Below are positions 1-7,539 of a stretch of DNA of 34,820 nt, one piece after another. Positions within the stretch are counted from its first letter, which is position 1. The number at the start of each line of letters is the position of its first letter. The DNA lies in NCBI RefSeq assembly GCF_900156285.1, contig NZ_FTNC01000026.1, positions 1 through 34,820 of the forward strand, in the 5' to 3' direction. The notes beneath the pieces are model-generated. The model had not been told where the DNA came from and searched no databases. It saw nothing but the letters and a program-made list of their open reading frames with translations. The DNA comes from Halanaerobium kushneri (lineage in GTDB: Bacteria; Bacillota; Halanaerobiia; Halanaerobiales; Halanaerobiaceae). The translations under genes were made by a program, and so were the position numbers.

Positions 1-182
1 GCATTAGCTGCTTTTTGATAGCTAATATTATCTGAAATTAAAGATTTAAAATCTATACAGGATTTAGCAGCTTCCAGATAAGAAAAGGCTGGACAACTAG
101 ACACAGTATCACTATCAAATTTAGCTGGAATATTTAATTTGTTAAAACTATTTATTTTATTGTTGTTTTGTGGTAAACTCAT
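1..182 (-). CDS. N-terminal fragment of a probable transposase (runs off window)
   Basis: ATG at 182-180 on the minus strand, preceded by AAAGGAG about 7 bases upstream, opens a frame of 60 codons that continues past the window edge without a stop. The protein begins MSLPQNNNKINSFNKL and contains a CPAFSYLEAAK stretch. There are no catalytic residues in this part, so the transposase identity rests on position: it abuts a truncated gene and has an attenuating hairpin typical of transposase leaders. It could instead be an unrelated hypothetical gene. I do not recognise the family from these residues. Confidence 0.5.
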   Translation of the reverse strand, partial: MSLPQNNNKINSFNKLNIPAKFDSDTVSSCPAFSYLEAAKSCIDFKSLISDNISYQKAAN

Positions 183-186
183 ATCA

Positions 187-257
187 GAATCTCCTTTTTG
201 GTTTTGGTATGGTTTTTTGTCCTAAAAACATTTTACCATAAAACCAAGAGGAGATTC
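187..257 (-). promoter_or_regulatory. Leader hairpin that can sequester the transposase ribosome site
   Basis: GAATCTCCT at 187-195 is an exact inverted repeat of AGGAGATTC at 249-257. The pairing continues inward as TTGGTTTT/AAAACCAA with small bulges. Read on the minus strand, the distal arm carries the AAGGAGATTC ribosome site of the transposase-like gene, so a transcript entering from outside would fold and hide it. A transcript started inside the hairpin would leave the site free. This is a known way in which insertion sequences block read-through expression. Confidence 0.65.
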
Positions 258-796
258 TATTTTTTTATTCAAAAAAATTTGAACTAGATTTACTGTTTAA
301 AGACTATCATAACTGGATTCGGTATTTTTACTTGCCGAATTCAAGTTTAAGCAAAAACATTTTAGGTAATATGGATTTAGCCTGGATTGGAGTAGTTATT
401 CTTGCTGTCTGGAATTCCAGTGGTTTTAATACGCTTTTATATCTATCTGGCTTACAAACTGTACCAGACGAGTTATATGAGGTAGCTAAAATAGATGGTG
501 CAGGTAAGTGGGATCAGTTTAAACATATTACATTTCCATTGATTGCTCCTTTCTTCACTATTAATATTGTTATTTCTATGCGCGGCTTTTTAATGGTTTT
601 TGATCATATTATGGCTTTGACTCAGGGAGGACCTGGACGAGCAACAGAGTCGATAACTTTACTTATTTATAATGGCGGTTTTATGGGTGGAGAATTTGCC
701 TATCAAACTGCAAATGCAGTTGTCTTTTTAATTGTGGTTTTAACTATTTCTTTATTCCAGATCAAAGTACTGCAGAAACGTGAGGTGGATTACTAA
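242..796 (+). pseudogene. 5'-truncated sugar ABC transporter permease (MalF/UgpA type)
   Basis: The recognisable part, roughly 345-796, is the C-terminal half of an inner-membrane sugar ABC permease of the MalF/UgpA class. It has the cytoplasmic EAA loop (EVAKIDGAGKWDQFKHITFP) that docks on the ATPase, the LTQGGP segment and a final membrane helix. Family members are about 290 residues and start with several further membrane helices; here only about 150 remain. The frame is open back to 242 (TAA at 239-241), but the first 30 or so codons do not look like permease and have no ATG or ribosome site; the first possible starts are TTG 332 and ATG 371. It overlaps the next permease by one base (TAATG). 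Best read as a gene broken by the neighbouring element, with the missing part perhaps on the element's far side. Confidence 0.75.
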
Positions 797-1617
797 TGAA
801 AGAGAAAACAAATTGGTGGGCGACAGGCTTACTTTTTTTAGGATCATTTATTATAATAATACCATTGTATATGGCCCTAATAGTTTCATTAAAAAACCCA
901 CAGCAGCTGGCAGAGTCTATACTTGCTGTACCTGATTCTTTTCAATTTAAAAATTATCTGGAAGCAGTAAAATTAACAAACTATTTTCAAAGTCTAAAAA
1001 ATAGTGCCTATGTTACTTTACCTACTGTAGCGATTGTATTGGTTGTTAATTCGATGGTTTCTTATGCTATAGCAAGAAATATGGATAAAAAATATTTTAA
1101 ATTTCTGTATTTTTACTTTATCAGTGCAATGTTTATACCGTTTCCTTTAATTATGCTTCCTTTAGTTAAAGAAATGGCAATGTTTAGTCTTGATAATCTT
1201 ACTGGACTTATATTATTATATATAGTATATGCTCTTCCCTTAAATGTATTTATTTATGTAGGGTATATAAAAACTTTACCAAAAAGTATAGAAGAGGCAG
1301 CTATAATTGATGGAGCAAACGTCTGGCAAATTTTTTGGAGAATAATTTTTCCTGTTTTAAAACCTATTAATGCAACAGTAGCAATCTTAACTGCTTTAAA
1401 AGCCTGGAATGACTTTTTATTACCATTATTGATGATTAGTGACCGGTCCAGTATGACATTACCCTTAGTTCAACATGTTTTTCAATCACAGTTTAGTACT
1501 AATTATAGTTTAGCTTTTGCTTCTTATATACTTGCATTACTTCCGATGTTAGTAGTCTATATTATCGCCCAAAAGAAAATTATTAGTGGAGTTATGAGGG
1601 GCTCAGTGAAAGGATAA
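796..1617 (+). CDS. Sugar ABC transporter permease (MalG type)
   Basis: A 273-residue inner-membrane permease, the usual size for MalG/UgpE-class subunits of sugar importers. It has an N-terminal membrane helix (about residues 10-30), further helices, and the EAA loop EEAAIIDGANVWQIFWRIIFP near residue 165-185 that contacts the ATPase. It starts within TAATG of the upstream permease, showing translational coupling in one operon. Its normal partner is the truncated upstream permease, so the importer may be inactive if the missing half is not elsewhere. The substrate cannot be read from sequence; the LacI regulator and alpha-glucosidase downstream suggest an oligosaccharide. Codons are noticeably AT-rich (many TTA, ATA) compared with genes after about 2650. 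Confidence 0.9.
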   Translation: MKEKTNWWATGLLFLGSFIIIIPLYMALIVSLKNPQQLAESILAVPDSFQFKNYLEAVKLTNYFQSLKNSAYVTLPTVAIVLVVNSMVSYAIARNMDKKYFKFLYFYFISAMFIPFPLIMLPLVKEMAMFSLDNLTGLILLYIVYALPLNVFIYVGYIKTLPKSIEEAAIIDGANVWQIFWRIIFPVLKPINATVAILTALKAWNDFLLPLLMISDRSSMTLPLVQHVFQSQFSTNYSLAFASYILALLPMLVVYIIAQKKIISGVMRGSVKG

Positions 1618-1625
1618 TTAATATT

Positions 1626-2621
1626 ATGGCAAAAGATAAAGTTAATATTTATGATGTAGCAGAAGAGGCAGGAGTTGGGATTGGAACTGTCTCAAGAGTT
1701 TTAAATAATAGTCAAAAAGTTAAGGAAGAAACAAGAGATAAAGTTCTTACTGTAATGAAGAAATTAAACTATCGACCAAATAAGTTAGCACAAAATTTGG
1801 CAAGCCAAACTGCTAATGCAATTGCGGTAGTTGTACCAACGTTTATTGATCACTACTTTGTAGAAGTATTAAAAGGGATTCAGGGTGTCCTGGAAGAAGA
1901 GAAAATAGATTTGGTATTATATAAAATAGATAAAGACAAAAATATGATGGATAAAATCCTTGATATAGTCCACAGCAAAAAAGTGGATGGTATTGCAGCT
2001 GTGACAATGGATATTTCAGAACATGATTATCAGGTTTTGCTAAAAGAAGAGATTCCTGTAGTTCTTGCTGATGAAAAAATCTCTGATTTTCATTCAATAT
2101 ATCTAGATGATATAAAAGGTGCTGAAATGGCAATTAATTACTTATTAGATCTTGGTCATAAAAAAATAGCATTTATAAATGGTTTAAAGGAAAGTCAACA
2201 CGGAAGTAAAAGATTAAAAGGAGTAAATGATACTCTTAAATCCAGAGGGTTAAAACTAGCAACAGAACTTTTGAAATTTGGAGACTTTCATACTGAAGAC
2301 GGCTATCAATCAATGAAGGAAATTCTTAGTCTTCCAAAAGATAAATGGCCGACAGCAGTTTTTGCAGCTTCTGATAACCAGGCGATTGGAGTTCTGCAGG
2401 CAATGGAGGAAAAAGGATTAAAAGCACCAGCAGATATAGCAGTAATCGGCTATGATAATATTGAACTTGCTAAATATTTAAAAATCACAACTATCTGGCA
2501 GCCCATGTATCAACTCGGACATCTGACAATAGAAATTTTATTAAAAGCGATTAATGGTCAATTGAAGGAAACCTATCATAAAGAATTAGAATTAAAGCTT
2601 GTTAAAAGGGAAACTGCTTAA
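1626..2621 (+). CDS. LacI/GalR family transcriptional regulator
   Basis: 331 residues, standard LacI-family length. Residues 6-27 form the helix-turn-helix (YDVAEEAGVGIGTVSRVLNN), followed by the hinge-helix region (NYRPNKLAQNLAS). From about residue 62 the protein is a periplasmic-binding-protein-like sugar sensor, with IAVVVPTF at its start and VIGYDNIELAKY near residue 275. It begins 8 bases after the permease stop, so it is co-transcribed with the importer and probably represses it. The effector is unknown. A palindrome of the kind LacI proteins bind sits upstream of the maltose phosphorylase at 20825-20842; whether this protein binds it cannot be told from sequence. Confidence 0.93.
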   Translation: MAKDKVNIYDVAEEAGVGIGTVSRVLNNSQKVKEETRDKVLTVMKKLNYRPNKLAQNLASQTANAIAVVVPTFIDHYFVEVLKGIQGVLEEEKIDLVLYKIDKDKNMMDKILDIVHSKKVDGIAAVTMDISEHDYQVLLKEEIPVVLADEKISDFHSIYLDDIKGAEMAINYLLDLGHKKIAFINGLKESQHGSKRLKGVNDTLKSRGLKLATELLKFGDFHTEDGYQSMKEILSLPKDKWPTAVFAASDNQAIGVLQAMEEKGLKAPADIAVIGYDNIELAKYLKITTIWQPMYQLGHLTIEILLKAINGQLKETYHKELELKLVKRETA

Positions 2622-2685
2622 TCATGGTTTTTTGCTCTTTATTATTTAATTTTAACTAATATAAACATAAAGAAAAGGTGTAAAT

Positions 2686-3891
2686 ATGAACAAAGAAAAT
2701 AAAAAGTACCTATTGATTGCTTTAATTTATATTGCCTTTATTTCGTTGGGGCTTCCGGATGGTTTACTTGGTGTTGCCTGGCCTGAGATGAGGGCCAGTT
2801 TTTCACTTCCTCTTGATGCTCTGGGTATTATTTTAATTGGATCTACTTCAGGTTATTTACTTTCCAGTTTTTTTAATGGATTTTTTATTAAAAAAATTGG
2901 GGTAGCTGTATTACTTGCTTTAAGCTGTCTGGCAACTGGTCTGGCTCTGATCGGCTATACTCTGGCGCCTTTTTGGTGGCTGCTGCCATTGCTGGCGGTT
3001 TTTGCTGGTATGGGAGCAGGAGCAATAGATGCGGGTTTAAATACATATGTTGAAAAACATTTTAATGAAGGATTAATGCAGTGGCTACATGCAAGTTTTG
3101 GGATTGGAATAACTATTGGTCCTATTATTATGTCCAATTCTATTAAATTTTCTGAAAGCTGGCGAACAGGTTATATAATTGTTGGAATTGCTCAAATTGG
3201 ACTGGCAGTGATTTTTGCGCTGACACTTTCTCTCTGGAAAGATCCCAAAAATAAGAAGCCTGCCGGCTCTAAGCAAGCTGTAAAAAAGAATAAAGAAATT
3301 AAAATGACTCAAACCTTAACTTATTTACCTGCTCTAATGAGCATTCTTCTGTTTTTTATTTATACAGGAATTGAAATGGCGATTGGGCACTGGACCTATA
3401 CTTTATTTACTGAATCCAGAGGTATTAGTACTGCTCTGGCTGGATTCTGGGTTAGTGCTTATTGGGGCTCATTTACAGTTGGTCGAATCTTAGCCGGTTT
3501 TTTAGCTTACAAATTCTTGAGCCGTAAAATTGCTAAATATGCAGCTGCTTTTGGTCTTTTTGGAAGTGCTTTAATCGCTGTTAATTTATCACAATGGTTA
3601 TCACTTGTCGGGATTGCTATTACCGGGCTGGCAATAGCACCAATTTTTCCCGCATTAATTTCTAGTACTTCCTATAGGGTGGGCAAAGAACATACAACAA
3701 ATACAATTGGGATGCAAATTTCAGCTGCCGGTCTTGGTGGTGCTCTGCTACCTGGATTAGCAGGTGTTCTGGCTAGAAATATTTCTTTAGAAGTTATTCC
3801 AATTTTTATCGTAGTTTTATTTATTTTATTTTTAACTATTAATAATTTAATTAAAAAAATAACAGAACAGGCTGCAGAAAAAGCAGCTTAA
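2686..3891 (+). CDS. MFS transporter, probably sugar-linked
   Basis: 401 residues with about twelve predicted membrane helices and a basic cytoplasmic loop (KDPKNKKPAGSKQAVKKNK) between the two six-helix halves near residues 185-205. This is the layout of the major facilitator superfamily. The first helix region (FISLGLPDGLLGVAWP) resembles the fucose/glucose-permease-like branch. ATG at 2686 follows AAAGGTG at a good distance. The gene ends just upstream of the alpha-glucosidase and shares its transcript, so the cargo is plausibly an alpha-glucoside or a product of its hydrolysis. Direction of transport is not determined by the sequence. Confidence 0.85.
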   Translation: MNKENKKYLLIALIYIAFISLGLPDGLLGVAWPEMRASFSLPLDALGIILIGSTSGYLLSSFFNGFFIKKIGVAVLLALSCLATGLALIGYTLAPFWWLLPLLAVFAGMGAGAIDAGLNTYVEKHFNEGLMQWLHASFGIGITIGPIIMSNSIKFSESWRTGYIIVGIAQIGLAVIFALTLSLWKDPKNKKPAGSKQAVKKNKEIKMTQTLTYLPALMSILLFFIYTGIEMAIGHWTYTLFTESRGISTALAGFWVSAYWGSFTVGRILAGFLAYKFLSRKIAKYAAAFGLFGSALIAVNLSQWLSLVGIAITGLAIAPIFPALISSTSYRVGKEHTTNTIGMQISAAGLGGALLPGLAGVLARNISLEVIPIFIVVLFILFLTINNLIKKITEQAAEKAA

Positions 3892-3915
3892 ATGATTATA
3901 ACTGGAGGTTTAAAG

Positions 3916-5580
3916 ATGAATAAAAAATGGTGGAAAGAAGCAGTGGTTTATCAGATTTATCCCCGCAGTTTTAAAGACAGTAACAATGATGGAATTGGAG
4001 ATTTACGAGGAATTATCGAGAAAATTGATTATTTAGATCAGCTTGGTGTTGATGCAGTCTGGTTAAATCCAGTCTATCAATCTCCTAATGATGATAATGG
4101 TTATGATATTAGTGATTACCGGGCGATAATGGATGAGTTTGGAACGATGGAAGATTTAGAAGAACTAATGGATTTACTGCATGAGAGAGATATTAAGTTA
4201 ATCATGGATCTGGTTTTAAATCACAGTTCAGATGAACATCAGTGGTTTAAAGAATCTCGTCAAAGCAAAGATAATCCCTATCGTGACTATTATATCTGGA
4301 AAGATGGAAAAAACGGTGGGCCACCAAATAATTGGAAGTCATTTTTTGGCGGTTCTACCTGGAAGTATGATGAGCAAACAGGACAATATTATCTGCATTT
4401 ATTTTCTCCCAAACAGCCTGATTTAAACTGGGAAAATCCTGAAGTGCGAGAAGATATTTATAAGATGATTAACTGGTGGCTTGAAAAAGGAGTAGATGGT
4501 TTTAGACTGGATGTTATTAATTTGATTTCCAAGGATCAGCGTTTTCCTGATGGTGCTAAAAATGGCCAGGAGGGTTATAAATATTTTGCCAATGGGCCTC
4601 GAGTACATGAGTTTATTCAGGAAATGGCCGCAAAAACTTATAATAACTATGATGCGATGACAGTGGGAGAAACACCTTTTGTTGATAAAGATGAAGCGTT
4701 AAAATTTGTAAAAGAAGAAAGACAGGAATTTTCAATGGTTATTCCTTTTGAGCATTTAGAATTCGATCGCAAAGAAGGCTGGAATAAAATCACTGACTGG
4801 GATCTAACAGAACTGAAAAATTTAATGAGTGAGTGGCAGTATAAACTGCAGGCAAATAATGGCTGGACCAGCCTTTATTTCTGTAATCACGATCAGCCAA
4901 GAATTGTTTCTCGTTATGGTGATGATGGTAAGTATCGTAAAGAATCAGCCAAAATGCTGGGAACTATGCTGCACACACTAAGAGGAACTCCTTTTATCTA
5001 TCAGGGCGAAGAAATTGGAATGACAAATATCAGCTTTGAATCCTTAGATGACTTTGATGATATTGAAACCAGAGGTTATATTAAAGAGCTTCAGCAAGAA
5101 GAGAAAATGAGTGAAGCAGAAATCTTAAAAATTGCAAATTATAGAACTCGCGATAATGCACGCACTCCAATGCACTGGAATGACAGCAAATATGCAGGTT
5201 TTTCAGAGGTTAAACCCTGGCTAAAAATGAATAGAAACTATCCAGAAGTTAATGTAAAAAATGACCTGGCTGCAGCCGATTCAGTCTTTGAATATTATAA
5301 GAAAATGATTGCTCTGCGTAAAAAATATCCGGTCTTTGCTTATGGTGAATATGATATTTTACTGGCAAAAGATCAAAATATATATGCCTATCAGCGACAA
5401 GGTAAGGAAAATAATCTACTCGTTCTTTTAAATTTCAGTGAAAATGAAGCAAAATATAATTTAACTGCTGAGCTAGAAGTGGAGTCAGCAGAGCTAATTC
5501 TAAATAACTATCAGAATAAAGCTGATTTCAAGCTTCAGGACAGTTTACGACCTTATGAAGCAAGAGTTTATCTTTATTAG
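3916..5580 (+). CDS. GH13 alpha-glucosidase, oligo-1,6-glucosidase type
   Basis: A 554-residue cytoplasmic glycoside hydrolase that splits glucose from short alpha-glucosides. Conserved GH13 regions are present: DLVLNHSSDEH (98-108), GFRLDV with nucleophile Asp199, TVGETPF with acid/base Glu252, and NHDQPR with Asp326. The residue after the nucleophile is Val200, which in this family goes with alpha-1,6 (isomaltose-type) linkages; alpha-1,4 enzymes usually have Thr or Ala there. The start is set at ATG 3916, preceded by GGAGGT; an in-frame ATG at 3892 lacks a ribosome site. No signal peptide. It lies in the MFS operon 24 bases after that gene. Trehalose-6-phosphate hydrolase is a related alternative that I consider less likely. 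Confidence 0.9.
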   Translation: MNKKWWKEAVVYQIYPRSFKDSNNDGIGDLRGIIEKIDYLDQLGVDAVWLNPVYQSPNDDNGYDISDYRAIMDEFGTMEDLEELMDLLHERDIKLIMDLVLNHSSDEHQWFKESRQSKDNPYRDYYIWKDGKNGGPPNNWKSFFGGSTWKYDEQTGQYYLHLFSPKQPDLNWENPEVREDIYKMINWWLEKGVDGFRLDVINLISKDQRFPDGAKNGQEGYKYFANGPRVHEFIQEMAAKTYNNYDAMTVGETPFVDKDEALKFVKEERQEFSMVIPFEHLEFDRKEGWNKITDWDLTELKNLMSEWQYKLQANNGWTSLYFCNHDQPRIVSRYGDDGKYRKESAKMLGTMLHTLRGTPFIYQGEEIGMTNISFESLDDFDDIETRGYIKELQQEEKMSEAEILKIANYRTRDNARTPMHWNDSKYAGFSEVKPWLKMNRNYPEVNVKNDLAAADSVFEYYKKMIALRKKYPVFAYGEYDILLAKDQNIYAYQRQGKENNLLVLLNFSENEAKYNLTAELEVESAELILNNYQNKADFKLQDSLRPYEARVYLY

Positions 5581-5620
5581 TATCTAATAAGCAAATAAAG
5601 GAATCTCAAGTTAATTTTGC

Positions 5621-5647
5621 TTGACTTTAAACAAAAAAGAATATAAT
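5621..5647 (+). promoter_or_regulatory. Probable sigma-A promoter of the tup operon
   Basis: TTGACT at 5621-5626 and TATAAT at 5642-5647 lie just upstream of the riboswitch. The spacer is 15 bases, shorter than the usual 17, so the exact -35 box is uncertain. Transcription would begin about 5654. Confidence 0.55.
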
Positions 5648-5661
5648 ATTAATGTAAGAAT

Positions 5662-5800
5662 AGTCGCACAACTCCGAGTGTATTACAGCTAAAGCAGTTA
5701 GCCATGCTTATTACACCGACAGGGTTTAAAGGGAAATCTTTGGGCCTCCCGGAATGGAAAGGAGTGATCGATTTGGATTACATTAATTTTAATCCACCTT
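5662..5800 (+). ncRNA. Molybdenum/tungsten cofactor (Moco/Tuco-type) riboswitch aptamer
   Basis: The untranslated leader of tupA carries sequence blocks I associate with the Moco RNA motif: CTCCGAG (5672-5678), a region of paired arms, CGACAGGG, GGGAAA, GGGCCTCCCGGAA (5742-5754), GAAAGGAGTGATCGA, and a closing hairpin TGGATTA/TAATCCA ending in CCACC. The class senses molybdenum or tungsten cofactor. Because it precedes a tungstate-specific importer, the tungsten-cofactor subtype is likely. A terminator follows directly, indicating transcriptional control. Subtype depends on the P3 stem, which I could not settle by eye. Together with the flanking terminator it fills the 336-base gap between the glucosidase and tupA. 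Confidence 0.8.
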
Positions 5801-5801
5801 A

Positions 5802-5835
5802 AACTTCCGGTTATGCTGCCGGGAGTTATTTTTTT
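5802..5835 (+). terminator. Riboswitch-controlled intrinsic terminator
   Basis: AACTTCCGG (5802-5810) pairs with CCGGGAGTT (5819-5827) around an 8-base loop, followed by ATTTTTTT. The aptamer segment CTCCCGG (5746-5752) is an exact complement of the terminator's distal arm CCGGGAG (5819-5825), giving a mutually exclusive antiterminator. When ligand locks the aptamer, the terminator can form and tupABC would be switched off. Confidence 0.8.
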
Positions 5836-5852
5836 GGCAAATTTCTAGTTGA

Positions 5853-5880
5853 CCTGACTTAGAAGTTAATTTAAGTCAGG
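5853..5880. repeat. Perfect 9-bp inverted repeat upstream of tupA
   Basis: CCTGACTTA (5853-5861) and TAAGTCAGG (5872-5880) are exact inverted repeats separated by 10 bases, between the riboswitch terminator and the tupA ribosome site. There is no T-run after it, so it is not a terminator. It may be a protein operator or an mRNA hairpin. Confidence 0.6.
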
Positions 5881-5916
5881 AATTAGTAAAAACAAATTAA
5901 AAACAGGGGGATTACT

Positions 5917-6744
5917 ATGTCAATTAAAAAGATTTTAGTATCATTATTAATTTTTGTGATTATTTTTAGTTCTGCTGCAGCTGCTGAGGAAGTTTTAACA
6001 ATGGCTACTACAACCAGTACTGAGAACTCTGGTCTGCTGGATAAACTGCTGCCTCCTTTTGAAGAAAAATTTGATGTACGGGTAGATGTTGTCGCAGTTG
6101 GAACTGGAGCAGCTATAGAACTGGGGCGTAATGGGGATGCTGATATAATTTTTGTTCACGCCCGAGCTGCAGAAGACGAATTTGTGGCAAATGGTTACGG
6201 TATTAATAGAAGAGATGTTATGTATAATGATTTTGTTATTTTAGGCCCACCATCTGATCCAGCTGGAATCAGAAAAACTAAAACTGCAGTGGAGGCTTTT
6301 CAAAAAATTGAAGCCGAAGGAGCAGAATTTGTATCTCGAGGAGATGATTCAGGTACTAATAAAAAGGAATTATCTATCTGGGATAAGGCAGAGATTACTC
6401 CTGCTGGAAGTTGGTATTTAGAAAGTGGTCAGGGAATGGGTCCCAGTATCAATATGGCCAATGAGCGTCAGGCTTATATTTTAGCTGATCGAGGAACATA
6501 TTTAGCCTACAGTGGAGATGTTGAGTTGGAGATAGTAAATAGTGGAGATCCTGAACTATTTAATCCTTATGGAATTATTCCTATTAATCCAGCCTATCAT
6601 ACTCATGTTAATTATCAGTTGGCAATGGCCTTTACCGGTTATCTAACTTCACAGCAGGGACAGAATATAATTAATAGCTATAAGCGCTATGGTGAACAGT
6701 TATTTTATCCATCAGCAATTGAAACAGAAAATCTGGTGAAATAA
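5917..6744 (+). CDS. tupA: Tungstate ABC transporter, substrate-binding protein
   Basis: 275 residues. An N-terminal Sec signal (basic MSIKK, hydrophobic core to about residue 19, then SAAAA) exports it; there is no lipobox cysteine, so it should be a soluble periplasmic protein, consistent with a two-membrane envelope. The mature protein begins with LTMATTTSTENSG; the TTTS stretch (31-34) is typical of TupA anion-binding pockets, and GRNGDADIIFVHA and SRGDDSGTNKKE are further family motifs. It captures tungstate with high affinity and delivers it to TupB/TupC. It lies downstream of the cofactor riboswitch, with GGGGGA as ribosome site. Confidence 0.95.
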   Translation: MSIKKILVSLLIFVIIFSSAAAAEEVLTMATTTSTENSGLLDKLLPPFEEKFDVRVDVVAVGTGAAIELGRNGDADIIFVHARAAEDEFVANGYGINRRDVMYNDFVILGPPSDPAGIRKTKTAVEAFQKIEAEGAEFVSRGDDSGTNKKELSIWDKAEITPAGSWYLESGQGMGPSINMANERQAYILADRGTYLAYSGDVELEIVNSGDPELFNPYGIIPINPAYHTHVNYQLAMAFTGYLTSQQGQNIINSYKRYGEQLFYPSAIETENLVK

Positions 6745-6771
6745 ATTTCAATTTAAAAATTATAATAAATG

Positions 6772-6806
6772 TAGCCGGCTGTAGTTTTAATTTCTGCAGC
6801 TGGCTA
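6772..6806 (+). promoter_or_regulatory. Intercistronic hairpin between tupA and tupB
   Basis: TAGCCGGCTGTAG (6772-6784) pairs with CTGCAGCTGGCTA (6794-6806) in a 13-bp stem with two G-U pairs and a 9-base loop. It is followed by an AT-rich stretch without a clean T-run, so it is a partial terminator or a 3' stabiliser rather than a full stop. Such an element would give more binding protein than permease, as is usual for ABC importers. Confidence 0.65.
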
Positions 6807-6834
6807 ATTAAATTTTATTTTCAGGAGGCAAAAA

Positions 6835-7539
6835 GTGGACTATTATACTGATGCAATTTTGAGAGCACTGCAATTAATTGTCAGTCTGGATTCGGAAGTG
6901 ATACAGGTTGTAACAACATCACTTAAAATTTCTATTTCATCAACCCTGATTGCTTCTGTTATATCTATTCCCCTGGCAATTTTGATTGCTCGCAATAAAT
7001 TTAAAACAAAGAAGTTTATAAATATTATTTTAAATACAATGCTCAGCCTGCCAACAGTTGTAGTTGGAATTTTTGTCTATTCTCTGATATCAAGAAGGGG
7101 AGTGCTGGGAGAGCTCGAACTACTTTTTACGCCAGCTGGAATTATAATTGGTCAGGTAATACTGATCGTACCCTTAATTACAGCTCTAATTAGGAATGTT
7201 ATTTTTTCGATGGATGAAAAACTATATAAAACAGCAACTTCGATAGGAGCCAGCCGCTATCAAAAATTTAAACTTTTAATTTTAGAGGCCAGATATGGAA
7301 TTATTGGTGCTGTTATTGCCGGGTTTGGCAGAGTTTTAGGCGAAATCGGTATTTCCATGATGCTGGGAGGGAATATTAAAGGAGTTACCAGAACAATAAC
7401 TACAGCCATGTCGCTGGAAACAAATAAAGGACGTTTTGCTTTTGCTCTGGCATTAGGAATTATTTTGTTATCACTTTCATTTTTAATTAATTTTGTTACC
7501 TATTTTCTGCAGGAGGGAAAGAATTATGCAAGCCGATAA
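6835..7539 (+). CDS. tupB: Tungstate ABC transporter, permease
   Basis: 234 residues with about five membrane helices, the usual size for TupB. The ABC-docking loop reads KLYKTATSIGASRYQKFKLLILEA near residues 130-155, and FGRVLGEIGISMMLGGNIKG follows, a conserved stretch of tungstate and related oxyanion permeases. The start is GTG at 6835, preceded by AGGAGG; no ATG lies nearby. The 3' end overlaps tupC by 14 bases, indicating coupled translation. It forms the membrane channel with TupC as ATPase. Confidence 0.94.
   Translation: MDYYTDAILRALQLIVSLDSEVIQVVTTSLKISISSTLIASVISIPLAILIARNKFKTKKFINIILNTMLSLPTVVVGIFVYSLISRRGVLGELELLFTPAGIIIGQVILIVPLITALIRNVIFSMDEKLYKTATSIGASRYQKFKLLILEARYGIIGAVIAGFGRVLGEIGISMMLGGNIKGVTRTITTAMSLETNKGRFAFALALGIILLSLSFLINFVTYFLQEGKNYASR

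Larger units (their letters stand above)
1..331 (-). mobile_element. Right part of a probable insertion sequence
   Basis: A leftward reading frame with its own ribosome site and leader hairpin abuts a sugar permease that has lost its 5' half, which is what an inserted element would produce. The outer boundary is not resolved. Permease-like sequence is recognisable only from about 345 onward, so the edge is placed at about 331. A short inverted repeat, ATTCGG (316-321) with CCGAAT (335-340), lies at this junction and might mark the end. No target duplication can be tested because the other end is outside the window. The family is not assigned. Confidence 0.5.

Noticed and set aside
1-182. Assignment of the left-edge gene to a named insertion sequence family
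   Set aside because: Only 60 N-terminal residues are visible, without catalytic motifs or both ends of the element.
3892-3915. Upstream ATG of the GH13 gene as true start
   Set aside because: It immediately follows the MFS stop without a ribosome site, whereas ATG 3916 has GGAGGT and begins at the conserved WWKEAVVYQIYPRSF region.
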